NCBI GenBank assembly: GCA_900764925.1
Contig: CAAFPW010000006.1
Coordinates: 1-39,593 of the forward strand
DNA: 39,593 nucleotides
Source of the DNA: Fusobacteriaceae bacterium
GTDB lineage: Bacteria; Fusobacteriota; Fusobacteriia; Fusobacteriales; Fusobacteriaceae
Reading direction: 5' to 3'
Shown: piece after piece, positions 24,426 through 32,571 of the stretch
Position numbering within the stretch: the stretch's first letter is position 1
Layout of the letters: each line of letters begins with the position of its first letter
Made by a program: the position numbers and the translations under genes
The notes under the pieces: model-generated
What the model was told of the DNA's origin: nothing
The model's database searches: none
What the model saw: the letters and a program-made list of their open reading frames with translations, nothing else

Positions 24426-24989
24426 TTATTTGTTCTCTTTATGTTCTAAAAAACATTTTAAACATACACCTTTAAAGTGGTTTCCAATAATTATCTCGCC
24501 GCCATCTACGTTTTGACTTTCATCAACTAATATATTCATAGTGGCTTTAGCATCCCCACATACTTCACAAACAGTAGGAATTTCAACTATTTTAGTGACA
24601 AAAGGTAGCATATAAGCAACAGTTTCAAAAAGCTCACCCATAAAATTAGACATCAACCCATAACCAAAAACTAGAGTTTTAGAATCTCTAATGATTTTTA
24701 CTAAATCATCAACTTGTGATTTGGTAATGAATTGAATCTCATCTATCAATATGAGGTTTGGTTTATTTTCTAACCACCAACTGTATAGATTAAAATTTTT
24801 ATTTAAAATTATTGCATCCATTCCCTCTTTTAGAGCTCTACTTTTGATTTTTCCACCATCTCTAGTATTGGTTTCAGGTTGAAATACAGCTACCTTTTTT
24901 CCAGCCATTATGTTTCTATGAGCTGTGAGAATAAGTTCAGCACTTTTTCTAGCTCCAACTACAGAATAATAAAATACAAATTTTCCCAT
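24426..24989 (-). CDS. tdk: Thymidine kinase (TK1/Tdk type) with altered P-loop
   Basis: A 187-residue type II thymidine kinase. The N-terminus GKFVFYYSVVGARKSAELI aligns with the E. coli-type FYYSAMNAGKS, but the P-loop Gly next to Lys is Arg14 (codon 24948-24950). LILIDEIQFI holds the catalytic DEAQF-like segment; GYGLMSNFMGELFE is the GLD..F..EPF region; the zinc site CEVCGD and CLKC is intact. The upstream in-frame ATG at 25079 is rejected because AAGGAG precedes ATG 24989. The enzyme phosphorylates thymidine for dTMP salvage if the altered P-loop still binds ATP. It shares its upstream region with the divergent CcpN-like gene. Confidence 0.85.
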   Translation of the reverse strand: MGKFVFYYSVVGARKSAELILTAHRNIMAGKKVAVFQPETNTRDGGKIKSRALKEGMDAIILNKNFNLYSWWLENKPNLILIDEIQFITKSQVDDLVKIIRDSKTLVFGYGLMSNFMGELFETVAYMLPFVTKIVEIPTVCEVCGDAKATMNILVDESQNVDGGEIIIGNHFKGVCLKCFLEHKENK

Positions 24990-25020
24990 TGTTATTCTCC
25001 TTATATTTTTTTCAATATAG

Positions 25021-25029
25021 ATTATATCA
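25021..25029 (-). promoter_or_regulatory. Extended -10 promoter of tdk
   Basis: Minus strand TGA-TATAAT (complement of 25021-25029), about 30 bases before the start codon. Palindromic site 1 (25067-25081) lies roughly at the -45 to -60 position for this promoter. Confidence 0.5.
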
Positions 25030-25066
25030 CAAAAGTCAGAAAAAACAGATGTTATTATTAATTTTA

Positions 25067-25081
25067 TATTAGTGTACACTT
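25067..25081 (-). promoter_or_regulatory. Palindromic operator, site 1
   Basis: TATTAGTGTACACTT on the plus strand; the 10-bp core AGTGTACACT (25071-25080) is a perfect palindrome. Read on the minus strand it is identical over 15 bases to site 2. It is between the divergent tdk and ccpN-like genes, just upstream of the -35 box of the latter. Confidence 0.7.
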
Positions 25082-25085
25082 ATAA

Positions 25086-25100
25086 AAGTGTTGACTTATT
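25086..25100 (+). promoter_or_regulatory. Degenerate operator copy over the -35 box
   Basis: AAGTGTTGACTTATT matches 11 of 15 positions of site 2, with the first half-site AAGTGT intact. It contains the -35 box TTGACT. Confidence 0.4.
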
Positions 25101-25119
25101 AATTAAATAGTGGTATAAA
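25091..25119 (+). promoter_or_regulatory. Promoter of the ccpN-like/ppdK/fbp operon
   Basis: TTGACT (25091-25096), 17-base spacer, TATAAA (25114-25119) preceded by TGG. Predicted start near 25126, placing operator site 2 in the leader. Confidence 0.65.
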
Positions 25120-25156
25120 GATATATATAAGATGTTTGACTATATTTAACATAAAC

Positions 25157-25171
25157 AAGTGTACACTAATA
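25157..25171 (+). promoter_or_regulatory. Palindromic operator, site 2
   Basis: AAGTGTACACTAATA; core AGTGTACACT at 25158-25167. It abuts the ribosome binding site GGAGG (25172-25176) of the regulator gene. Its centre is 87 bp from that of site 1. Confidence 0.7.
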
Positions 25172-25180
25172 GGAGGAAGT

Positions 25181-25783
25181 ATGGGTCTTACACAGAGACA
25201 AGAAAAAATAGTAGAAATTGTAAAAAATAATCAGCCAATTACTGGAGATGGAATAGCTGAAAAACTATCTCTCACTAGATCAGCCTTAAGAACAGATTTT
25301 TCTGTACTTGTAACAAAAGGTTTTTTAAAATCAAAGCCTAAAGTAGGGTATGTGTATCAAGAGAAGATAGAAAAAAAATATATTAAAGATATTATGGGAG
25401 AGGCAGTCTTTGTAGATTGTAATCTTTCAGTATATGAAACTATCTTGAGGATATTTTCTAAAGATGTAGGAACAATGTTTATAACAGAGGGAGAGAGCCT
25501 TGTAGGGATTGTTTCAAGAAAGGACCTTTTAAAAATAGCCATAGGAAAAAATGATATTGAGAAGGTACCAATTAATGTAATTATGACAAGGATGCCCAAT
25601 ATAATATATTGTGAAGAAGACGAAATGATAATAGATGGAGTAAAGAAGATAATAGCACATCAGATTGACTGTGTTCCAGTAATAAAGATAAAGGAATCCA
25701 AAGGAAAAAAGATATATAAATTAGTTGGAAGACTCACAAAGACAAATATAACTAAGCTTTTCTTAGAATATTATGAAAAATAG
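25181..25783 (+). CDS. CcpN-like transcriptional regulator (HTH + CBS pair)
   Basis: A 200-residue regulator. Residues 1-60 form a winged helix (TQRQEKIVEIVKNNQPITGD, ALRTDFSVLVTKGFL), and residues about 75-195 are two CBS domains (GTMFITEGESLVGIVSRKDLL and MPNIIYCEEDEMIIDGVKKI). This is the layout of Bacillus CcpN, which represses gluconeogenic genes and senses adenine nucleotides through its CBS pair. ATG 25181 follows GGAGG; the ORF's upstream TTG-type extension is rejected. It is 9 bases before ppdK, with fbp next, so the controlled genes are in its own operon. Flanking palindromes suggest autoregulation. Repressor versus activator role is inferred. Confidence 0.85.
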   Translation: MGLTQRQEKIVEIVKNNQPITGDGIAEKLSLTRSALRTDFSVLVTKGFLKSKPKVGYVYQEKIEKKYIKDIMGEAVFVDCNLSVYETILRIFSKDVGTMFITEGESLVGIVSRKDLLKIAIGKNDIEKVPINVIMTRMPNIIYCEEDEMIIDGVKKIIAHQIDCVPVIKIKESKGKKIYKLVGRLTKTNITKLFLEYYEK

Positions 25784-25792
25784 GAGGGAAAA

Positions 25793-28363
25793 ATGAAAAA
25801 AGTTTATTTATTTGAAGAGGGAAATAAGGGTATGATAAATATATTGGGTGGAAAAGGTGGAAATCTTGCAGAGATGAAAAGAATAAACCTACCTATTCCA
25901 GAGGGAATTATCATATCAACTGAAGCTTGTAAAGAGTATTATGAGAATGGGAAACTTATAAGTGAAGAGTTAAAAGATGAGGTATTAGAACAAATAGATA
26001 AACTTGAAAAATTAACAGGAAAGAGATTTGAAGGGGAGAATCCTCTTCTTGTATCAGTAAGATCAGGAGCTCCTGTATCTATGCCAGGGATGATGGACAC
26101 AATTTTAAATCTAGGTATGAATGATAAAACAGCTGAGAGTATGGTAAAAATATTTGACAATGAGGAGTTTGTATATGATCTATATTTTAGATTTATACAG
26201 ATGTTCTCTGAAATAGTAATGGGAGTAGAAAAGGAGAAATTTTTCTCATTAAAAGAGGAGCTAAAAGGAAAGGTATCAAATGTTGAGTTGATAAAAAAAG
26301 CTAAGGAACTATATAGAGAGGAAACAGGAAAAGATTTTCCAGAAAAAGCAAAAGAACAACTTTTTATGGCTATCAATTCAATTTTTAACTCATGGGAAAA
26401 TGAGAGAGCTAAGGTATATAGAAGAATAAATAGAATAGATGACAGCATGGGTACAGCTGTGGTTGTACAAGAGATGGTATTTGGAAACTTAAATGAGAAA
26501 TCAGGAACAGGAGTAGCTTTTACTAGAAATCCATCTGATGGAGAGAAGAATATCTTTGGTGAGTATCTACTAAAAGCTCAAGGTGAGGATATAGTAGCAG
26601 GAATTAGAACTCCTGAACCTATTGAAAAGTTGAAGGAACAACTTCCAAGTGTTTATGAAGAGTTTAGTAAAATTGCAAAAATTTTAGAAACTCATAACAA
26701 GGATATGCAAGATATAGAGTTTACAATTGAGAATGGAAAACTTTTCTTACTCCAAACTAGAAATGGAAAGAGAAGTCCATATGCAGCAGTAAAGATAGCT
26801 GTGGATATGGTAAGAGAGGGATTATTAACAAAAGAGGAAGCTATTATGAAAGTGGATCCAGCAGTACTACCTCAACTATTACATGGAAACTTTGAACCAA
26901 GTGCTCTTAAAAAAGCTACACTATTGGGAAAAGGATTGGCTGGTTCTGCAGGAGTGGCAATAGGAAGAGTTGTGTTTGCTTCAGAAAGAGTACATACTAA
27001 GGAGATGACAATACTTATAAGAGAGGAGACATCTCCAGAAGATATAAAGGGAATAAGCTTAGCTCAAGGAATAGTTACAGTAAAAGGAGGAGCAACTTCC
27101 CATGGAGCCGTAGTAGCTAGAGGTATGGGAAAATGTTGTGTAACAGGTTGTGGAGCTATTAAGATAGATGATATAAGAAGAGAGATGAATATAAATGGAC
27201 ATATAGTAAAAGAGGGAGAGTTCATCTCAATAAGTGGATATACAGGAGAGATATATCTAGGAAAAGTTGGACTTACAAAACCACAGTTTGATGAAAATTT
27301 AAAAGAGTTTGTAGGTTGGTGTAAGGAGATTAAGAGATTAGGAATAAGAATGAATGCTGATACAGTTACAGATGCACAACTAGGAAAAGGATTTGGAGCT
27401 GAGGGAATAGGACTTTGTAGAACAGAGCATATGTTCTTCCAAAAGGATAAGATTTGGACAATAAGAGGAATGATATTGAGTCACGATCCTGAAGAGGTTG
27501 AGATAGCTCTTGGAAAATTACATGATATGCAAAGAGAGGATTTTTATAACATATTTAAAGTCGTAGAAGATGATGTGGTAATAGTTAGATTACTTGATCC
27601 ACCTTTACATGAGTTCTTACCTAAAGAGCCAAAGGATAAGGAGAAGATGGCTGAAATATTGGGAGTATCATTGGGAGAGATAGAGAGACGTATAAGAAAC
27701 TTAAAGGATGAAAACCCAATGTTAGGACATAGAGGATGTAGACTTGCTGTAACTCGTCCAGAACTATATAATATTCAAGCTAGAGCTGTAATTGAAGCAG
27801 GAATCCAATGTAAAAGAGAGGGATTAGATGTTAAGCCTGAGATAATGATACCATTGGTAATAGGAGCTAAGGAGTTACAATTTATAAAGAGAAATCTATT
27901 GGAAGAGATAGAAAAGGTATTTGTAGAGCAAGGTATGAGAATAGATTATAAATTAGGAACTATGATGGAGACACCAAGAGCTTGTTTACTTGCAGATGAG
28001 ATAGGTGCAGATGTTGATTTCTTCTCTTTTGGAACTAATGATTTGACACAGACTACTATGGGACTTTCAAGAGATGACTCTGTAAAATTTATGCCAGAGT
28101 ACTATGAAAATGGAATATTAAAAGTTGAACCTTTTGCTACAATAGATGAAAGAGGAGTAGGAAAATTAGTAAAACTAGCTGTGGAGCTAGGTAGAAAAGG
28201 AAACCCAAATATAGAGATGGGAGTTTGTGGAGAGCATGGAGGAGACCCTAAGAGTATAGAGTTTTTTGATAGAGTTGGACTTGACTATGTAAGCTGTTCT
28301 CCATTTAGAGTTTTAGTAGCAATAGTTTCAGCAGCTCAAAGCTACATCTTACACAGTAAATAA
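25793..28363 (+). CDS. ppdK: Pyruvate, phosphate dikinase
   Basis: An 856-residue PPDK, interconverting pyruvate + ATP + Pi with phosphoenolpyruvate + AMP + PPi. The N-terminal ATP-grasp domain shows GGKGGNLAEM, LVSVRSGAPVSMPGMMDT and GEYLLKAQGEDIVAGIRTP. The phosphohistidine is H437 in GGATSHGAVVARGMGKCCV, with Thr435 in the position that PPDK regulatory protein phosphorylates. The C-terminal PEP/pyruvate barrel includes GLCRTEHMFF, RLLDPPLHEF, GTMMETPRACL and the acid Cys in GVCGEHGGDP. It is the middle gene of a regulator-ppdK-fbp operon. No PPDK regulatory protein gene (YqfL/DUF299) is adjacent, although it often accompanies CcpN. Confidence 0.97.
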   Translation: MKKVYLFEEGNKGMINILGGKGGNLAEMKRINLPIPEGIIISTEACKEYYENGKLISEELKDEVLEQIDKLEKLTGKRFEGENPLLVSVRSGAPVSMPGMMDTILNLGMNDKTAESMVKIFDNEEFVYDLYFRFIQMFSEIVMGVEKEKFFSLKEELKGKVSNVELIKKAKELYREETGKDFPEKAKEQLFMAINSIFNSWENERAKVYRRINRIDDSMGTAVVVQEMVFGNLNEKSGTGVAFTRNPSDGEKNIFGEYLLKAQGEDIVAGIRTPEPIEKLKEQLPSVYEEFSKIAKILETHNKDMQDIEFTIENGKLFLLQTRNGKRSPYAAVKIAVDMVREGLLTKEEAIMKVDPAVLPQLLHGNFEPSALKKATLLGKGLAGSAGVAIGRVVFASERVHTKEMTILIREETSPEDIKGISLAQGIVTVKGGATSHGAVVARGMGKCCVTGCGAIKIDDIRREMNINGHIVKEGEFISISGYTGEIYLGKVGLTKPQFDENLKEFVGWCKEIKRLGIRMNADTVTDAQLGKGFGAEGIGLCRTEHMFFQKDKIWTIRGMILSHDPEEVEIALGKLHDMQREDFYNIFKVVEDDVVIVRLLDPPLHEFLPKEPKDKEKMAEILGVSLGEIERRIRNLKDENPMLGHRGCRLAVTRPELYNIQARAVIEAGIQCKREGLDVKPEIMIPLVIGAKELQFIKRNLLEEIEKVFVEQGMRIDYKLGTMMETPRACLLADEIGADVDFFSFGTNDLTQTTMGLSRDDSVKFMPEYYENGILKVEPFATIDERGVGKLVKLAVELGRKGNPNIEMGVCGEHGGDPKSIEFFDRVGLDYVSCSPFRVLVAIVSAAQSYILHSK

Positions 28364-28380
28364 TAGTTAGGGGGCAGCAT

Positions 28381-30345
28381 ATGAGGATCAGAAAGGAAAA
28401 TCAGGAGCTTAAATATCTTAAGCTCCTTTCTTCTAAATTTAAAAATATTTCAGAAACTACAACAGAGATAATAAACCTACAAGCGATATTGAATCTTCCT
28501 AAGGGAACTGAGCATTTTTTAACTGATATTCATGGGGAGTACCCAGCTTTTAATCATGTATTAAAAAATGGCTCTGGAACCATAAGGGAGAGAATAAATG
28601 ATATTTTTAAAGATGAACTAAATAACTTTGAAAAAAAAGAGTTAGCAAGTGTAATATACTATCCTAAATTGAAAGTGGATCATATTACAAAAAATAGTAA
28701 AAATTGTGATAAGTGGTTTAAAAATATAATATATAGAATGTTGGAAGTGTGTAGTGTCACAGCTTCTAAATATACAAGTTCCAAAGTTAGAAAGGCTATG
28801 TCAAAGGATTTTTCCTACATTTTGCAGGAGCTGATCTACGAGAGAAAAGAGTTACCAAATAGAAAAGAGTATGTGGAAAATATTATAGATACTATCATAT
28901 CTTTGGGGAGAGCGAGAGAGTTTATAAAGGCGATATCTGATCTTATTCAAAGATTGATGATAGACAAGCTACATATTATTGGAGATATATATGATAGAGG
29001 AAGTAGCCCACATCTTATAATGGATACCTTGATGAATCATCACAATGTAGATATTCAATGGGGAAACCATGACATGCTTTGGATTGGAGCAAGTTTGGGA
29101 AATAGAGCGTGTATTGCCAATGTGGTAAGAATATGTGCAAGATATTCAAATACAGATATATTGGAGGAGGCTTATGGTATAAATCTTTTACCATTGGCTA
29201 CTTTTGCTATGGATACTTATGGACAGGATAGCTGTAAAAGTTTCATACCTAAAGGTGAGAAAAAATCTCAACTTATGGCACAGATACACAAAGCTATCTC
29301 TATAATACAGTTTAAAGTAGAGGGAGAGATGTCAAATAGAAATCCAGATTTTGAACTCTCTTCAAGACAGTTATTGGATAAAATAGATTATGAAAGAGGA
29401 GTTATAAATATAGAAGGGGAAGAGTATCAGTTAAATGATAATTATTTTCCAACTATTGATAAATTTAATCCATATGCTTTAACTAAAGAGGAAGAGGAAG
29501 TTATAGAGAAATTAGAAAAATATTTTGTAAATAGTGAAAAATTACAAAAGCATATAAATTTTTTCTTTACAAATGGAAGTGTTTTCCTAAAATATAACTC
29601 AAACTTACTCTATCATGGGTGTATACCTCTTGATGAAGATGGAGAGTTGAAAGAGGTAGAGCTATTTGGAGAGAAAGTTAAGGGGAAAAAATATCTTGAA
29701 AAGATAGAGGAAATAGTTAGAAAGGCATATTTATCAAAGAGAAGAAGAGAGGAGAAGGAAAAATATAACGATTTTCTTTGGTATCTCTGGTGTGGAAAAA
29801 ATTCGCCACTCTTTGGTAAGGATGCGATGAAAACCTTTGAAAGATACTTTATAGATGATAAAGTTACCCATGTAGAGAAAAAGAATCCGTATTATAAATA
29901 CTATAATGAAGAGAATACTTGTAGAAAAATTCTGCTGGAATTTGGACTCAATCCAAATATCTCACATATAATCAATGGACATGTACCTGTAAAGACACTT
30001 AAAGGAGAGAAGCCTGTAAAAGCTAATGGAAAACTTTTAATAATAGATGGTGGATTTTCAAAAGCTTATCAAAAGGAGACAGGTATAGCTGGATATACTC
30101 TTATTTATAATTCCTATGGATTAAAAATAGTTGCACATGAACCTTTTGAATCAGTGGAGAAAGCTGTACAAGAGGGAAAGGATATAATCTCATCTACTAG
30201 AATAGTAGAAGATAGTAGTATAAATAGGATTAGAGTTAAAGATACTGATATAAGAAGAGAATTACAAACTCAAATAAATGATCTAAAAAAACTTTTAAAT
30301 GCTTACAATATAGGTTTAATTCCTCAAGTTATAACAAAAGATTAG
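28381..30345 (+). CDS. fbp: Fructose-1,6-bisphosphatase, class III
   Basis: A 654-residue class III (Firmicutes-type) FBPase, hydrolysing fructose 1,6-bisphosphate in gluconeogenesis. It has metallophosphatase-like motifs: GDIYDRG (residues 201-207) and GNHD (228-231), with TDIHGEYPAF near residue 45 and NGHVPVKTLKGEKPVKANGK near 540. Family enzymes need manganese and are modulated by PEP and AMP. It starts 17 bases after ppdK, preceded by AGGGGG. Together with ppdK it provides the two committed reverse steps of glycolysis under one regulator. The terminator after it is weak. Confidence 0.96.
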   Translation: MRIRKENQELKYLKLLSSKFKNISETTTEIINLQAILNLPKGTEHFLTDIHGEYPAFNHVLKNGSGTIRERINDIFKDELNNFEKKELASVIYYPKLKVDHITKNSKNCDKWFKNIIYRMLEVCSVTASKYTSSKVRKAMSKDFSYILQELIYERKELPNRKEYVENIIDTIISLGRAREFIKAISDLIQRLMIDKLHIIGDIYDRGSSPHLIMDTLMNHHNVDIQWGNHDMLWIGASLGNRACIANVVRICARYSNTDILEEAYGINLLPLATFAMDTYGQDSCKSFIPKGEKKSQLMAQIHKAISIIQFKVEGEMSNRNPDFELSSRQLLDKIDYERGVINIEGEEYQLNDNYFPTIDKFNPYALTKEEEEVIEKLEKYFVNSEKLQKHINFFFTNGSVFLKYNSNLLYHGCIPLDEDGELKEVELFGEKVKGKKYLEKIEEIVRKAYLSKRRREEKEKYNDFLWYLWCGKNSPLFGKDAMKTFERYFIDDKVTHVEKKNPYYKYYNEENTCRKILLEFGLNPNISHIINGHVPVKTLKGEKPVKANGKLLIIDGGFSKAYQKETGIAGYTLIYNSYGLKIVAHEPFESVEKAVQEGKDIISSTRIVEDSSINRIRVKDTDIRRELQTQINDLKKLLNAYNIGLIPQVITKD

Positions 30346-30364
30346 AAAAATTTAATCTTTATTT
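30336..30364 (+). terminator. Possible weak terminator after fbp
   Basis: AAAGATTA (30337-30344) can pair with TAATCTTT (30353-30360), followed by ATTT. The stem is AT-rich and overlaps the stop codon, so some read-through into the porin gene is likely. Confidence 0.4.
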
Positions 30365-30428
30365 AATATAAAATTAAGTAAGAAATGATATATTACATAC
30401 GTTATAAATTAAAAAATTGGAGGAATTA

Positions 30429-31823
30429 ATGAAAAACAAATTAGGATTATTGGCTCTAGTAGCTGTATTAAGTTCAGCTGTTTATGGAGCTTCTATTGAT
30501 CACATTCAAACATATACACCTGAGTATTTAGGAAACCAAGCTCAAAATGGTATGATAAACAATGCTTCTGTTTATTATAACCCAGCTGGATTAGTACACT
30601 TAGAAAATGGAACTTATGTTCAAGTAGGAGCTCAGTTAGCTATTGGACATGAGAAGATGGAATATAAAGGAGAAGAACTTAAGGCAGACCTGTTCCAACC
30701 GATTCCTAACTTTGCTATGTATAAGGTAGAGGAAGATTCAGCACTATATTGGACATTTGGTGGAATTGGAGGAGGAGGAGACCTTAAATATGAAGATGGA
30801 GTTGCTGGTACAGCTGTAATTCCTGATGTAGTAAATGCTTTAGGAGGAATAGATACAATAATAAAAAACCCTGGAATTCAAGGTGTTTCAGATCCTTTAA
30901 TCCAAATAAAAATAAAAAATATTAAAGATTCAGGTTCAACGGCTGAAGGAATGAATCTTTATGCTCAAACTACTTTAGGAAAGGTTTGGAAAGTAAATGA
31001 TAAATTATCATTATCAGCTGCAGGTAGAGTAGTTTATGGAATTAGAGAATTAAAAGGAAACTTAAAATTAAGTGGAGATGTTTTCTATGAAAATAATCAA
31101 ATAATGGGAAATTATCCAATGAATGCGGATATCGATTCTAAAAGAACAGCTTGGGGATTTGGTGGACAGTTTGGTTTAAACTATAAGGCTAATGATAGAT
31201 TAAACTTTGCTATGAGATATGATACTAGAATAAAATTAAATTTTAAAGCTCATGGAAGTGAAAATAAAGTAGCTGGATTAAATTTAGGATTTAGTGATTT
31301 TTATCCAGAATATGCTATTGGAACAAAAGCTAGAAGAGATTTACCAGCCATATTAGCAGCTGGAATATCATATAAGGTAACTGATAATTGGACAGTGGGA
31401 TTATCAGGAAACTACTATTTTAATAAAGATGCTAAAATGGATAGAGGAAGTAAAAATATTCAATTAGCTGGAAATACAATAAAAGGTATAGAAGCAGAAT
31501 ATGATAATGGTTATGAGATAGCATTAGGTACTGAGTATAGATTTAATCCTAAGTGGGCTGTACTTGGAAGTGTAAACTATGCTGATACAGGAGCTAAGGT
31601 TTCATCATATGATGATATAGAGTATGCTCTTGATTCTATAATGTTAGGAACAGGATTAAAATATAACCCAGATGAAACTACTGAATGGGTATTTACAGTA
31701 ACTCATTTCTTCTATGATTCTGAAGAGGGGCATTATGATGTTAAGTATCACGGAGCTGTACCTAACCCATCATATGATAAGAGTATAACTGCCTTTGGAG
31801 TATCATACACTAAGAGATTCTAA
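30429..31823 (+). CDS. OmpP1/FadL family outer-membrane protein
   Basis: A 464-residue precursor with a signal peptide (KNKLGLLALVAVLSSAVYGA). The mature N-terminus has GNQAQNGMINNASVYYNPAGL, the NPAGL motif of FadL/TodX channels; alternating amphipathic strands fill the rest, and it ends in KRF with a C-terminal Phe recognised by the BAM machinery. Such channels pass fatty acids or other hydrophobic compounds across the outer membrane. ATG 30429 is preferred over TTG 30417 because GGAGG precedes it. A TetR regulator follows 30 bases downstream and may control it. Confidence 0.92.
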   Translation: MKNKLGLLALVAVLSSAVYGASIDHIQTYTPEYLGNQAQNGMINNASVYYNPAGLVHLENGTYVQVGAQLAIGHEKMEYKGEELKADLFQPIPNFAMYKVEEDSALYWTFGGIGGGGDLKYEDGVAGTAVIPDVVNALGGIDTIIKNPGIQGVSDPLIQIKIKNIKDSGSTAEGMNLYAQTTLGKVWKVNDKLSLSAAGRVVYGIRELKGNLKLSGDVFYENNQIMGNYPMNADIDSKRTAWGFGGQFGLNYKANDRLNFAMRYDTRIKLNFKAHGSENKVAGLNLGFSDFYPEYAIGTKARRDLPAILAAGISYKVTDNWTVGLSGNYYFNKDAKMDRGSKNIQLAGNTIKGIEAEYDNGYEIALGTEYRFNPKWAVLGSVNYADTGAKVSSYDDIEYALDSIMLGTGLKYNPDETTEWVFTVTHFFYDSEEGHYDVKYHGAVPNPSYDKSITAFGVSYTKRF

Positions 31824-31853
31824 TAGATTTTGTTAAGTTAAAAGGAGGACACT

Positions 31854-32426
31854 ATGCCAAAGAAGCCAATATTTACAAAGGAACAGGTTTATAAAAAAGC
31901 CTTTGAGGTATTTAAAGTTGAGGGGATAGATGGTATTAGTGCTAGAAATCTTGCAAAATCATTGGGAGCATCTCCAGCACCAATATATAGTTTTTACAGT
32001 TCAATAGATAATTTAAAGCATGAATTACTTGATGATGCGAAAAAACTTTTTCTTGAATATGTAAAGAAAGAGAGAACAAACTCTATTTTTCTAAATATAG
32101 GAATGGGAATTTGTATCTTTGCAAGGGAAGAGAAAGAGCTGTTCCAAGCGATATTTTTAAGAGAGAGCCTTGGAAAAAGAAATGAAGTAATCAGAGAGTT
32201 TAGAGATTTGATAAAAAAGGAGATGTCAAAGGATAGTAGATTTGATAATCTTGATGATGAATTTAAGACTAATCTTTATTTAGATTGTTGGATGTATGCT
32301 CATGGATTTGCAACTTTAATAGCTACTAATTATTTTGAAGATGCAAGTGATGAAGTCATAGAAAAAAGACTTATGGAAGCTGCAGCAACTATGGTGTATA
32401 AAAGATTAGAGGATTATAAAAAGTAG
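31854..32426 (+). CDS. TetR/AcrR family transcriptional regulator
   Basis: A 190-residue protein with an N-terminal TetR helix-turn-helix: VYKKAFEVFKVEGIDGISAR followed by NLAKSLGASPAPIYSFYSSI and the FYSSIDNLKHELL helix. The remaining residues form a helical ligand domain with no recognisable ligand. It lies 30 bases after the FadL-like gene, preceded by AAGGAGG, and both are likely on one transcript; a role in fatty-acid or hydrophobe response is a reasonable guess only. It ends at a strong terminator. Confidence 0.9.
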   Translation: MPKKPIFTKEQVYKKAFEVFKVEGIDGISARNLAKSLGASPAPIYSFYSSIDNLKHELLDDAKKLFLEYVKKERTNSIFLNIGMGICIFAREEKELFQAIFLRESLGKRNEVIREFRDLIKKEMSKDSRFDNLDDEFKTNLYLDCWMYAHGFATLIATNYFEDASDEVIEKRLMEAAATMVYKRLEDYKK

Positions 32427-32433
32427 AATGCAG

Positions 32434-32468
32434 AAGAAGAGAGGTTATATTTTATCTCTCTTCTTTTT
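32434..32468 (+). terminator. Terminator after the TetR gene
   Basis: AAGAAGAGAG (32434-32443) pairs with CTCTCTTCTT (32456-32465), followed by T residues. Confidence 0.85.
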
Positions 32469-32509
32469 ATTTGGAAATATCAAAAAATAACTTTAATTGT
32501 TAATATATA

Positions 32510-32538
32510 TTGAATTTTAAAGAGAAATTTATTATAAT
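32510..32538 (+). promoter_or_regulatory. Promoter of the FMN-binding-like gene
   Basis: TTGAAT (32510-32515), 17-base spacer, TATAAT (32533-32538), about 34 bases before the start codon. Confidence 0.7.
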
Positions 32539-32571
32539 AATAGATATATATTTTATTTTAGGAGGATTTAG

